From contig VGTK01000042.1 of NCBI GenBank assembly GCA_016874715.1, positions 1 through 37,287 on the forward strand: a stretch of DNA of 37,287 nucleotides, written 5' to 3'. Made by a program: the position numbers and the translations under genes. Shown piece by piece: positions 6,889 to 14,152 of the stretch; the stretch's first letter is position 1, and each line of letters opens with the position of its first letter. The notes beneath the pieces are model-generated. The model was not told the DNA's origin. It did no database searches and saw only the letters and a program-made list of their open reading frames with translations. The stretch is from Deltaproteobacteria bacterium. GTDB lineage: Bacteria; Desulfobacterota; Binatia; UBA12015.

Positions 6889-6984
6889 CGGACGGCGCAC
6901 CGGACGGCGCACCGGACGACGCACCGGACGACGCACCGGACGACGCACCGGACGACGCACCGGACGACGCACCGGACGGCGCGA
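6889..6984. repeat. 12-bp tandem repeat, eight copies
   Basis: The unit CGGACGACGCAC is repeated head to tail. Copies 3-7 are identical, copies 1 and 2 read CGGACGGCGCAC, and the eighth (6973-6984) is degenerate. There are no spacers, so this is not a CRISPR array. It lies between the CMD remnant and the end of the D-2-hydroxyacid dehydrogenase gene and is the only low-complexity tract of this size in the window outside coding sequence. Confidence 0.9.
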
Positions 6985-7005
6985 CGCGGATCGCGAGGAC
7001 GGCGG

Positions 7006-8019
7006 CTACAGCCCGAGCTTCGGCAGCACGTCCGGGTTGGCGAGGTACGGCGGACGCTCGCCGCGCAGGTACGTCTCGATCGACTCGCAGATCATGTCGC
7101 CCTGGTGCACGACGACGTCGGTCGTCGCACCACCGATGTGCGGCGTCGCGATCACGTTCGGCAGCAGCACGAAGCGGTTGTCCGGCTGCACCGGCTCGTT
7201 CCAGAACACGTCCATCGCGGCGGCCTTGATCCTGCCCCCCCTGACGGCCTCGTAGAGCGGCTCCTCCTCGACCGCCGCGGCGCGCGCGGTGTTGATGAAG
7301 TAGACGCCGTCCTTCAGGAGCGCGAGCTCGCGCGCGCCGATCATGTTCTTCGTCTGCTCGACGTCGGGGACGTGGAGGGTCAGGAAGTCCGCCGCGCGCA
7401 GCACGTCGTCGAGCTCGCCGCGCTGCACACCGAGCTTCTCGAAGACTTCCGGCTTCGCGTACGGGTCGTACGCGACCGCCTTCGCGCCGAACGCGAGCAC
7501 GCGCCTGGCGACGCGCTGACCGATGGCGCCGAAGCCCACGAGCCCGACCGTACGGCCGTACAGCTCGACGCCGGTCATCGCCTCGTACATCTTCAGGAAG
7601 TCGCCGGCGCCGCCGAAGCGGTTCTCGCCGTTCTTCACGAAGCTCACCGCGTCGTAGACGTGGCGCGCGAGCGTCAGCATGAAGCACAGCGTCAGGTCGG
7701 CGACCGCGTCGGCGTTGCGCGCAGGCGTGTGGAAGACGGGGATGCCCTTGGCGGTCGCGAGCGCCAGGTCGATGTTCACCGGCTCGCCGCGGCAGCAGCC
7801 GATCAGCTTGACGTCGACGGCGTCGAGCACGTCGGCGTGGACGAGGTCGATCTCGCAGAGGATCACGTCGCAGCCCTCTTCCCCGAGGCGCTGCGCGAAC
7901 TGCTTGCCGTCGAAGAAGATGTTCTTCGTGACGCGCCAGTCCTCGACGTGGACGTCCATGTGCTTCCCGAGCCGGGCGAGGCTGCGCGCGTCGAACGACG
8001 CGGTGACGAACGCCTTCAC
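7006..8019 (-). CDS. D-isomer-specific 2-hydroxyacid dehydrogenase (NAD-dependent)
   Basis: This 337-residue protein has the two-domain formate/glycerate dehydrogenase fold. The NAD-binding motif is 'GLVGFGAIGQRVA' with an acidic residue ending the next strand ('AYDPYAKP'). The catalytic set is visible as 'NTARAAAVEE' (Arg), 'DVFWNEPV' (Glu) and 'ATPHIGGAT' (His). The enzymes interconvert 2-keto acids and D-2-hydroxyacids, here possibly phosphoglycerate- or sugar-acid-like; the substrate is not determined. The start is GTG 8019, preceded by a strong GGAAGGGGG, and lies 22 bp after the TetR stop, so it is probably the third gene of an operon led by the coiled-coil protein and TetR regulator. 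The unusual Cys-Cys-Arg in 'LIGCCRGEP' near the substrate pocket is shared by some relatives. Confidence 0.9.
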   Translation of the reverse strand: MKAFVTASFDARSLARLGKHMDVHVEDWRVTKNIFFDGKQFAQRLGEEGCDVILCEIDLVHADVLDAVDVKLIGCCRGEPVNIDLALATAKGIPVFHTPARNADAVADLTLCFMLTLARHVYDAVSFVKNGENRFGGAGDFLKMYEAMTGVELYGRTVGLVGFGAIGQRVARRVLAFGAKAVAYDPYAKPEVFEKLGVQRGELDDVLRAADFLTLHVPDVEQTKNMIGARELALLKDGVYFINTARAAAVEEEPLYEAVRGGRIKAAAMDVFWNEPVQPDNRFVLLPNVIATPHIGGATTDVVVHQGDMICESIETYLRGERPPYLANPDVLPKLGL

Positions 8020-8041
8020 GATGGCCCCCTTCCGTGAGCTG

Positions 8042-8719
8042 CTAGGCGCGGGGGGAGTCGATGCCGAGCAACGTCACGACGAGGTGGATCACCTGCCGGC
8101 GCACCCGGGAGCAGACGCGAGAATCCTGCACGGTGCCGCCGAGCAGGCCCTCGACGAAAGGGCTCTCGAGCATCGACATGAAGAGCACGGACTGCACGGC
8201 GAGCATGAAGAAGGACACGTCCTTCTCCGGCAGGCGGTCGGGCGCGAAGCTCCGCACCCAGTCCGAGAAGACCTTCAGCGCGGGACCGACGGACTCGCGC
8301 ATCGCCGACCGCTCGACCGGCTCGGTCTCCATCATGCGCCGCATGAGGAGCTTCGGGATCGTCGGGTTCTCGATGTAGAAGTCGAACGTGACGCCCATCG
8401 CGCGCTCGATGACGGCGCGCGCGTCGTCGTCGGACGAGGGCGTTTCGACCTCGCCCTTCAGGAGGTCGACGAGCTGCTGGAAGATGCGCTCGAAGATCGC
8501 CAGGTAGAGCGTCTCCTTCGACTCCCAGTGGTAGTGCAGGCTCGAGATGTTGACCTCGGCGCGCGCCGCGATCTCGCGCGTGGAGGCGCCCTCGAAGCCC
8601 CTCGCCGCGAACACCTCCTGGGCGGTGTCGAGGATGCGCGCCTTGGTCGAGCCCGGCGCCTCACGGACCTTGTCGAGCGCGGACTTCACCGACACGGCGG
8701 GTCGGGACGGAGCGCTCAC
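8042..8719 (-). CDS. TetR/AcrR-family transcriptional regulator
   Basis: This 225-residue protein has the N-terminal TetR DNA-binding domain at about residues 22-70: 'TKARILDTAQEVFAARGFEG', 'STREIAARAEVNISSLHYHW' and 'SKETLYLAIFERI'. A helical ligand-binding domain follows ('FYIENPTIPKLLMRRMMETEP'). Start GTG 8719 overlaps the stop of the upstream gene as GTGA, so it is translationally coupled. The 22-bp gap to the dehydrogenase gene places it inside that operon, and it probably represses its own transcript in response to a small molecule. I see no obvious palindromic operator upstream of 9282. Confidence 0.9.
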   Translation of the reverse strand: MSAPSRPAVSVKSALDKVREAPGSTKARILDTAQEVFAARGFEGASTREIAARAEVNISSLHYHWESKETLYLAIFERIFQQLVDLLKGEVETPSSDDDARAVIERAMGVTFDFYIENPTIPKLLMRRMMETEPVERSAMRESVGPALKVFSDWVRSFAPDRLPEKDVSFFMLAVQSVLFMSMLESPFVEGLLGGTVQDSRVCSRVRRQVIHLVVTLLGIDSPRA

Positions 8720-9282
8720 CGGACGCTCTCGAGCTTCGCGCCAGCGGCGGCCGCGGCGGCCGCTGCCATCGCCGTTCGCGAGCCGGTGCCGCCCCGCGGA
8801 CTCGCGCCGCACAGCCGTGCGATCTCGGCCTCGAGCTGCGCCCGCTCGCCGGACCACGCCTGCGCGCGCTCGGCGAGCTGCAGGTCGCGCAGGCGCACTT
8901 CGGTCTCGAGCATCGGGACACGATCGATCAGGTGCTTGACCTGCCCGATCTCCTGCACCAGCAGCGTCAGCTGCGCCTCGAGCGACTCGTTCTCGCGCCG
9001 CAGAGCGGCGGTGGCGCGGCTGACGGCCCGGATCCGCTTCGCGTCGGCTTCGCTGGCCTTCTCCTCCGCGGCCGCGAGAGCGCGCTTCAGCGCACGAATC
9101 TCGCGCTCGAGCGCCGCGACGTCCGCGTCGCGGGTGTCCTTCGCGGCGACCGTGGCCAGTGCCGCGACCGGTGCCGGCTTGCGGCGCACGGTCTCGCTCG
9201 CGGCGCGCGCCGCGCCGGCCTTGCCGTCGCGCTTCGCGACCGCGGCACGCTGCCTGCGCCGTCGACTCCGGGGCCCCGACAT
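8716..9282 (-). CDS. Coiled-coil protein of unknown function, coupled to TetR
   Basis: This 188-residue protein has a basic N-terminus (SGPRSRRRRQRAAVAKRDGK), then a long coiled coil from about residue 52 to 150 with heptad-like Leu/Ala spacing ('ADVAALEREIRALKRALAAA', 'ALRRENESLEAQLTLLVQEI', 'LETEVRLRDLQLAERAQAW'), and an Ala-rich tail ('AMAAAAAAAAGAKLESVR'). There is no signal peptide or membrane segment. The basic head suggests contact with nucleic acid or polyanions. Its TGA lies within the GTGA overlap with the TetR start. I do not recognise the family; the pairing of a coiled-coil protein with a TetR regulator and a dehydrogenase is the only functional clue. Confidence 0.65.
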   Translation of the reverse strand: MSGPRSRRRRQRAAVAKRDGKAGAARAASETVRRKPAPVAALATVAAKDTRDADVAALEREIRALKRALAAAEEKASEADAKRIRAVSRATAALRRENESLEAQLTLLVQEIGQVKHLIDRVPMLETEVRLRDLQLAERAQAWSGERAQLEAEIARLCGASPRGGTGSRTAMAAAAAAAAGAKLESVR

Positions 9283-9395
9283 GGGGCGATTTCATAGCCC
9301 CCTGACGCAGCGGCCCGCAAGGCGAGCGCAAGCGTTCTCGGCCGTCCGCGGCCCGCGGGCGCCGGTGACCCTGGCGGGCGCGGCTGGGCGCCCGC

Positions 9396-10319
9396 TCAGC
9401 CGCGCCGCCAGCGGCGGTGCATCCAGAGCCACTGGTCGGGGTACTGCCGGACGATCTCCTCGAACTCCAGATTGACCCGCATCATGACCTCCCGCAGCAC
9501 CGCCTCGCTGCGGGCCGGCGGCGGGGGATCGATCCCAGGGCGAACCAGGATGTCGTGCTCGACGCTCTCGCCGCGCCGCACGAGCACCGCGACCGACAGC
9601 GGCGCCTGCGTGAGCTGCGAGAGCCGGACAGGCGCCGTCGTGGTCGCCGCAGGGCGGCCGAAGAAGGGGATCGGCGTGCCCTGCACGCCGATCGCGTGCT
9701 GGTCGATCGGGATCGCGACCACCTCGTCCGCGCGCAGCAGCCGCAGGATCTCGCGGGCAGCGGCGTGCTTGTAGATGACGTCGGTGCCGGCGCGCGCGCG
9801 GAGCTGCGTCAGCAGGTCGTCGAGACGGGCGTTCTTGAGCGCCCGGTGGACGACGTGGATCGGATGGCCCATCAGGCCCTGAGCCTGTGCGAACAGCTCC
9901 CAGTTCCCGAAGTGTCCGGTCGCAACGATGTGCCGCTTGCCCCGCACGACGTTCTTCCAGTGCCGCTCCGACTCCGCGCCCAGGAACCCGATCCGCTCGC
10001 GGACGTTGCCCGGGCGGAGATCGTCGAACCACGCGACCTCCGCCGCGAGCCGGCCGAGGTTGCGAAACGATCCCCGCAGCACCTCGCGCCACCAGGTCTC
10101 GTCGCGGTCGGGAAAGGCGTGCTTCAGGTTCTCCATGCCGACACGGCGGAGCCGCGAGGAGACGAGAACCCCGCCCCCGACGATCCGCGCCATGAGGTCG
10201 CTCGCACGCGCGAGCGGCAGCGCGCGGAGCCCGGCCAGCAGCGCCCTCACGCCCGCGTACTCGATCCACTGCCGCCCCGGTGACCGCGGCTTCTTGTAGC
10301 GGCGCGCCCCGGCGCTCAT
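9396..10319 (-). CDS. Lipid A biosynthesis lauroyl/myristoyl acyltransferase family protein (LpxL/HtrB-like)
   Basis: This 307-residue protein has an N-terminal hydrophobic region and the lysophospholipid acyltransferase signature 'IVATGHFGNWELF', the H-x4-E form of the catalytic motif in LpxL/LpxM enzymes. Further family blocks are 'RVGMENLKHAFPDRDETWW', 'VHRALKNARLDDLL', 'IPIDQHA' with 'GTPIPFFGRPA', and the C-terminal 'IVRQYPDQWLWMHRRWRR'. The enzyme transfers a secondary acyl chain to Kdo-lipid A at the inner membrane, or a similar chain in a glycolipid. ATG 10319 is used because the conserved N-terminal helix begins just after it; longer upstream frames are not family-like. It is the clearest evidence here for a Gram-negative outer membrane. 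Confidence 0.9.
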   Translation of the reverse strand: MSAGARRYKKPRSPGRQWIEYAGVRALLAGLRALPLARASDLMARIVGGGVLVSSRLRRVGMENLKHAFPDRDETWWREVLRGSFRNLGRLAAEVAWFDDLRPGNVRERIGFLGAESERHWKNVVRGKRHIVATGHFGNWELFAQAQGLMGHPIHVVHRALKNARLDDLLTQLRARAGTDVIYKHAAAREILRLLRADEVVAIPIDQHAIGVQGTPIPFFGRPAATTTAPVRLSQLTQAPLSVAVLVRRGESVEHDILVRPGIDPPPPARSEAVLREVMMRVNLEFEEIVRQYPDQWLWMHRRWRRG

Positions 10320-10451
10320 GCGGTCCCGTCCGCCAGCGCATCCGCCGCTGCACCGCGCACGCCATGGCTCGCTTGCCTCTCCGCCGATCGCCGCATCGCG
10401 GTTCCCTCGATTGCCGATGTCAGGACCTCGGGCTATGTGCAAGTGGTGTTC

Positions 10452-10634
10452 ATGAGGACGTCGAAGCGAGGGCGCGGCGCGACCTTCGATCGTTTGCTGC
10501 CGGCTCTCGTGCTCGGCGCGACGCTCGCGCTGCAAGGTTGCCCCGTCACGTCGATCATCGGCGCGAAGGCCCCGGGCGGTGCGGACCCGGGTCCGCCGAC
10601 GGTCTTCGACCCCTCGATGCTCGACCGCGGCTGA
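10452..10634 (+). CDS. Small putative lipoprotein
   Basis: This 60-residue ORF (MRTSKRGRG...) has a basic N-terminus, the hydrophobic core 'LLPALVLGATLAL' and the lipobox L-Q-G-C, followed by a short Pro/Gly-rich tail ending 'FDPSMLDRG'. The signal sequence is convincing, but the mature part is only about 30 residues and matches nothing I recognise. There is no clear ribosome site, and an in-frame GTG lies at 10437. It converges on the PHP-domain gene. Confidence 0.4.
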   Translation: MRTSKRGRGATFDRLLPALVLGATLALQGCPVTSIIGAKAPGGADPGPPTVFDPSMLDRG

Positions 10635-10695
10635 GCAGGCGGCGCGTTCATCCTGCCGCGGCGCGGCCTTCCGCGGCGCGGCGCACTGCTGGCGA

Positions 10696-11373
10696 TCAGC
10701 CGGCCGTTCCCCCGGTAGACGCCGCAGGTGCACCGGAACGCTGGCGGAAGTCCACCGCGCGGTAAGCACCGGCCTTCAGCGCTGCGACCAGCGCCTCCTC
10801 GTCCGCGACGTCGTGGTCGAACTCGGTCGCGCACACGCCGATGAAGCTCACCAGGTGCGAGTCGCTGCCGCCGAAGCCGTGGTAGCCGTACCGCGCCATC
10901 AGCTCCTGCACGCGGTCGTTCTCCATCGCCTTGCTGCCGCCGTTGAGCGCCTCGACCGCAACCACTCCCTCGAGCGGCGGCCTGGTCTCGTAGTGCGCGC
11001 ACAGCCCGACGTTCACGCGGCCCGGGTGGCACGGCGCCGCGAGTCCGCCCATGCGCGCGACCTCGGTGATCACCTCCTGCGCGGGCAGGCGGACGTTGGT
11101 GAAGTCGAAGCGGCGCAGGATGTCGGCGTTCACGCCGAAGACCAGGATGTGACCGTACTCCGTCTCGACCTCGGCGCCGCGCAGGATGCGCAGGCCGTAC
11201 CTGTCCTCGAGGTCGCGGTAGTCGGCGTAAGGGTCGAACTTGCGGTGCTCGGTGAGCACGAAGCCGTCGAGGGGACGCTCGGCACGCTTGCGCTGCAGGA
11301 TCTTCAGATAGGCCTCGACGGGAGCACGGCTGTCGTCGCTGGCCTCCGAGTGCAGATGGAGGTCGAGAATCAT
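10696..11373 (-). CDS. PHP-domain metal-dependent phosphoesterase
   Basis: This 225-residue protein shows all four PHP motifs: 'DLHLHSEASDDS' (motif I, H-x-H), 'LTEHRKFD' (II), 'GAEVETEYGHILVFG' plus 'CHPGRVN' (III) and 'GGSDSH' (IV). These residues bind the trinuclear metal centre of PHP phosphoesterases, which are related to the polymerase PHP domain and to histidinol-phosphate and nucleotide phosphatases. The substrate is not predictable. ATG 11373 shares four bases with the stop of an upstream small repeat ORF (ATGA at 11370-11373). That ORF consists mostly of a duplicated intergenic element, so coupling may be fortuitous. Confidence 0.88.
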   Translation of the reverse strand: MILDLHLHSEASDDSRAPVEAYLKILQRKRAERPLDGFVLTEHRKFDPYADYRDLEDRYGLRILRGAEVETEYGHILVFGVNADILRRFDFTNVRLPAQEVITEVARMGGLAAPCHPGRVNVGLCAHYETRPPLEGVVAVEALNGGSKAMENDRVQELMARYGYHGFGGSDSHLVSFIGVCATEFDHDVADEEALVAALKAGAYRAVDFRQRSGAPAASTGGTAG

Positions 11374-11585
11374 CGTGCGCTCGCCCCCGTGCGCTGCTCG
11401 GCGGGCGCGCCGTGCGCGCTCGCCTGCGCTGCTCCGATGGGCCTCGTCGCCGCGGCAGAGCCGCGGGGCCATTCCACGCTCGCCCCCGTGCGCTGCTCGG
11501 CGGGCGCGCCGTGCGCGCTCGCCTGCGCTGCTCCGATGGGCCTCGTCGCCGCGGCAGAGCCGCGGCTCCTTGCTTGGGTGTTCAT
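11370..11585 (-). CDS. Hypothetical 71-residue ORF built of two 33-residue repeats
   Basis: The minus-strand ORF starts MNTQARS and then reads 'RGSAAATRPIGAAQASAHGA' and 'PAEQRTGAS' twice, with a 33-residue period set by a 99-bp duplication. Its TGA overlaps the PHP start (ATGA). The composition (Ala, Arg, Gly, Pro, Gln) is low-complexity and shows no domain. It may simply be a DNA repeat that happens to be open, but the period is a multiple of three and the stop sits exactly at the next start, so I list it with low confidence. Confidence 0.25.
   Translation of the reverse strand: MNTQARSRGSAAATRPIGAAQASAHGAPAEQRTGASVEWPRGSAAATRPIGAAQASAHGAPAEQRTGASAR
11378..11565. repeat. Direct repeat: two identical 89-bp copies with 10-bp spacer
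   Basis: Positions 11378-11466 and 11477-11565 read as the same 89 bases, offset by exactly 99. Each copy ends in a perfect hairpin CCGCGGC-AGA-GCCGCGG. The duplication lies between the DUF35 gene and the PHP gene. The identity of the copies points to a recent event or strong maintenance. Confidence 0.9.
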
Positions 11586-11628
11586 GCTTCCTCGCGCTGG
11601 ACGCCCGTCGGGTCGCCCGCGTCTCTGG

Positions 11629-12036
11629 TCAGCTCGCGACCGGCTTGAAGCGCGGGATCGCGATCTCGTCGTTCACGTCCTCGAAGGTCACCTCGACGGC
11701 CATGCCGATCTTCACCTCGTCGGGCTTGCAGCCGACGAGGTTGGTGAGCAGCTGCGGGCCCTCGTCGAGTCTCACGTACGCGAGCACGTAGGGCAACTCG
11801 TCGCGGAAGCCGGGCGCCTGGTTCTGATGGGTGACCGTGTAGGTGTAGACCGTGCCGCGGCCGCTCATCCGTTCCCAGCGCACCTCGGAGGACAGGCACT
11901 CCGGACAGACGGCCCGCGGGTAGTAGCGCAGCGTCTCGCACTTCGCGCAGCGCTGCAGGACGAGCTCGTGCCGGCGGCAGGCTTCCCAGTAGCCGCGGGT
12001 CTCCTCGTCGATGCGGGGAATCGGCTTCTTGCTCAT
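11629..12036 (-). CDS. DUF35 OB-fold / rubredoxin-like zinc-ribbon acyl-CoA associated protein
   Basis: This 135-residue protein has an N-terminal helix 'RIDEETRGYWEACRRHELVL', a zinc ribbon with C-x2-C ('QRCAKCETLRYYPR') and a second C-x2-C ('AVCPECLSSEV'), and then an OB-fold ('GRGTVYTYTVTHQNQAPGF', 'PYVLAYVRLDEG', 'TNLVGCKPDEVKIGMAVEV'). This is the standard partner of SCP2-type thiolase-like proteins; in steroid degradation the pair forms an acyl-CoA retro-aldolase or hydratase complex (family knowledge). It follows the thiolase-like gene by 114 bp on the same strand, so the two probably form a complex. Confidence 0.88.
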   Translation of the reverse strand: MSKKPIPRIDEETRGYWEACRRHELVLQRCAKCETLRYYPRAVCPECLSSEVRWERMSGRGTVYTYTVTHQNQAPGFRDELPYVLAYVRLDEGPQLLTNLVGCKPDEVKIGMAVEVTFEDVNDEIAIPRFKPVAS

Positions 12037-12058
12037 CGCGGGGACCCGTCGCCGCGCG

Positions 12059-12079
12059 CCATCGGGCAGAGCCCGACGG
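12059..12079. repeat. Intergenic hairpin with GGC-AGA-GCC core
   Basis: TCGGGC (12062-12067), loop AGA and GCCCGA (12071-12076) form a perfect 6-bp stem. It extends by CC/GG at 12059-12060 and 12078-12079 across one A.C mismatch. The core and loop are the same as in each 89-bp copy at 11378-11565, suggesting a shared family of intergenic palindromes. The position between DUF35 and thiolase-like genes would also allow a role in mRNA processing. Confidence 0.45.
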
Positions 12080-12150
12080 GACCCCACGCCCCTGCTCGCT
12101 CCGCTCGGCCGCGCGCCGGGCGCGCGGGGATCCCCTGCTGATGCCTCATC

Positions 12151-13302
12151 CTACGCAGCTCCCAGGATCAGCGTTGCACCGCTGTGCTTGATGCCGAGCC
12201 AGCCGCCGGTGCCGTGACAGAGCGCGATCCGCGCGTCCTTCACCTGACGCGCGCCCGACTCGCCACGCAGCTGCTTGACCGCCTCGATCACGAGAAAGAT
12301 GCCGCGCATGCCGGGATGGTTCGACGACAGGCCGCCACCGTCGAGGTTCACCGGCAGCGCCCCGCCGAGTCCGATGCGTCCGTTCTGCACGAAGGCACCG
12401 CCCTCGCCGAGCTTGCAGAAGCCGAGGTTCTCGAGCGTCGACAGCACGGTGATCGTGAACGAGTCGTAGATCATGCAGAGGTCGACATCGTCGTGCTTGA
12501 CGCCGGCACGCTCGAACGCCTTCGCACCCGACTGGCGCGCCGCGATGTCGAGGATGTCGCGCTGGCCGATGCCGTTGTGCCGGTTCGCGACGCCCGCGCC
12601 GAGCACCAGCGCGGGTCGCTTCTTGAGGTCGCGCGCGCGCTCGGCCGAGGTCACCACCAGCGCGCCGCCGCCGTCCGAGATCATGCAGCAGTCGAGAAGG
12701 TGCAGCGGCGACGAGATCACGCGCGATGCGAGCACGTCCTCGACCGTGATCGGATCGCGGTACTTCGCGTTCGGGTTCAGGCTCGCGTGGCGGCGGATGG
12801 TGACGGCGATCTCGGCGAGCTGCTCGCTGGTCGTTCCGTACTCGTGCATGTGGCGCTGCGCGACCAGCCCGTACGCTCCCACGATGGTCGGCCCGTACGG
12901 GATGTCGAAGGCGTCGGGTGGGTCCTGCGAGAAGCCACCGCCGGTGCCGATCGCGAAGCGCTCCGAGGCTGCCGTGGCGCCGTAGGTGATCAGCACCGTG
13001 CGGCAGAGCCCGGCGCGGATCGCGGCGCCCGCGTACGCCACCTGCGCGACGAACGACGAGCCGCCGATCGCGGTGGAGTCGAGCCAGTCGGGCTTCAGGT
13101 TCAGGTGGTGGCACATCGACAGCGCGCCGATCGGGCCGACGCCCGACGTCGCGTAGCCGTCGACGTCCTTGATCGCGAGGCCCGCGTCCTCGAGTGCGCC
13201 GTGCGCGGATTCCGCTGCGATCTGGAACGCGGTCTTGTCCGGCGCCCAGCGTCGCGGGTGCTCGTAGACGCCGACGACGGCGATCTCGTTGCGCAGGCTC
13301 AT
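12151..13302 (-). CDS. Thiolase-like acetyl-CoA acetyltransferase superfamily protein (SCP2/Ltp2-type)
   Basis: This 383-residue thiolase-fold protein has an N-terminal half 'IAVVGVYEHPRRWAPDKT', 'ALEDAGLAIKDVDGYATSG' and 'IGGSSFVAQVAYAGAAIRAG'. At the site of the nucleophilic Cys of true thiolases (here 'GGSS') there is no cysteine. The C-terminal half has 'DLCMIYDSFTITVLSTLENLGFC', 'SSNHPGMRG' and 'IALCHGTGGWLG'. Loss of the Cys with a conserved 'Y-D-x-F-T' motif is the pattern of the Ltp2-type retro-aldolases, which cleave beta-hydroxyacyl-CoA side chains together with a DUF35 partner. The start overlaps the upstream stop (ATGA at 13299-13302) and a DUF35 gene follows. Substrate assignment would be speculation. 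Confidence 0.85.
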   Translation of the reverse strand: MSLRNEIAVVGVYEHPRRWAPDKTAFQIAAESAHGALEDAGLAIKDVDGYATSGVGPIGALSMCHHLNLKPDWLDSTAIGGSSFVAQVAYAGAAIRAGLCRTVLITYGATAASERFAIGTGGGFSQDPPDAFDIPYGPTIVGAYGLVAQRHMHEYGTTSEQLAEIAVTIRRHASLNPNAKYRDPITVEDVLASRVISSPLHLLDCCMISDGGGALVVTSAERARDLKKRPALVLGAGVANRHNGIGQRDILDIAARQSGAKAFERAGVKHDDVDLCMIYDSFTITVLSTLENLGFCKLGEGGAFVQNGRIGLGGALPVNLDGGGLSSNHPGMRGIFLVIEAVKQLRGESGARQVKDARIALCHGTGGWLGIKHSGATLILGAA

Positions 13303-14111
13303 GCGGCGGCCTGCTCGTTCACGAAAGTCTCGATCGCGGCGTTCACCTCGGTCGCCTTCTCGAGGTGCAGCGCGTGCCCCGCGTCGGCGATCGTCGCGAG
13401 ACGCGCGTGCCGCAGCGCCGCCACGAGCTCCTCCGCTCCGGCGCGTGGGCACATCCGGTCGGCCTCGCCGGCGACGACGAGAACCGGGCACGCGACCTCG
13501 CCCAGCCGCGCGGCGACCGTCGAGCCGCGGTACGCGAGCAGATCGGAGAGACGGACCTTCGGGTCGGTCTTCACCAGCTCGCCCCACCACTCGCGCATGA
13601 CGTTCATGTCGGGCGACGCTCCGAAGTACGGCGTGTCGAACTGCTGGCCCAGGCGGCCGCGCACGACGAGCCGCAGCTTGTCGATCGCGTCGTCGGGAAT
13701 CGCCGCGCACGCGGCCGTGCCCAGCGTCACGACGCCGCGCACGCGATCGGCGCCGGCGAGCGCGACCTGCAGTGCCACGTGCCCCGCGAAGCCGTGACCG
13801 ACGAGTACCGCGGGCGGAGCCGCGATGCCGGCGAGAAAGTCCGTCACGACCGTCGCCGCGGCTTCGATCGACGCGGGTCCGTCGAGCCCCGACGAGCGTC
13901 CGTGCGCCGGCAGGTCGAGCGCCAGCGCGCTGTGCGCGGCGGCGAAGTGCGCCAGCTCGCGCGACCAGAGTGCCGCGTTGCCGCCCTCGCCGTGCAGGAA
14001 GACGACACACGCGCCGCGGGACGTTTCGGGCGGCCGGTCCGGCAGGGTGGTCGCCCCGGTGTGCAGGTAGTGCAGGGCCTGATCGTCGCGACGCAGATAC
14101 TTGGTGGGCAT
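13299..14111 (-). CDS. Alpha/beta-hydrolase fold protein with Gly at the nucleophile position
   Basis: This 270-residue protein has a complete alpha/beta-hydrolase core: oxyanion region 'VVFLHGEGGNAALWSRELAH', 'ALDLPAHGRSSG', acid strand 'VLVVAGEADRMCPRAG' (Asp) and 'IADAGHALHLEK' (His). The nucleophile elbow reads 'LVGHGFAGHVAL' where the family has G-H-S-x-G-G; the codon is GGC, one base from the serine codon AGC. The protein is therefore probably not a serine hydrolase as written. It could be a binding or lyase-type member, or the base is wrong. It is the first gene of a minus-strand operon with the thiolase-like and DUF35 genes. Confidence 0.85.
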   Translation of the reverse strand: MPTKYLRRDDQALHYLHTGATTLPDRPPETSRGACVVFLHGEGGNAALWSRELAHFAAAHSALALDLPAHGRSSGLDGPASIEAAATVVTDFLAGIAAPPAVLVGHGFAGHVALQVALAGADRVRGVVTLGTAACAAIPDDAIDKLRLVVRGRLGQQFDTPYFGASPDMNVMREWWGELVKTDPKVRLSDLLAYRGSTVAARLGEVACPVLVVAGEADRMCPRAGAEELVAALRHARLATIADAGHALHLEKATEVNAAIETFVNEQAAA

Positions 14112-14152
14112 GGCGGGCCCCTCTGGTTACGGCTCCGCGCGTCGCCCTGTCA

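Noticed and set aside
6889..6984. Possible CRISPR array
   Set aside because: The 12-bp units are contiguous without spacers and the unit is too short.
5960..7687. Continuous minus-strand frame joining dehydrogenase-region sequence with the YceI-like protein
   Set aside because: The upstream part shadows the dehydrogenase gene in another frame and the middle is the tandem repeat; the signal peptide at 6655 marks the true start.
7006..8019. Assignment as phosphoglycerate dehydrogenase SerA
   Set aside because: There is no C-terminal regulatory ACT domain and the active-site loop 'GCCRGEP' is not specific; only the general family is supported.
11378..11565. Possible CRISPR or insertion-sequence ends
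   Set aside because: There are only two direct copies, 10 bp apart, with no transposase and no terminal inverted repeats.
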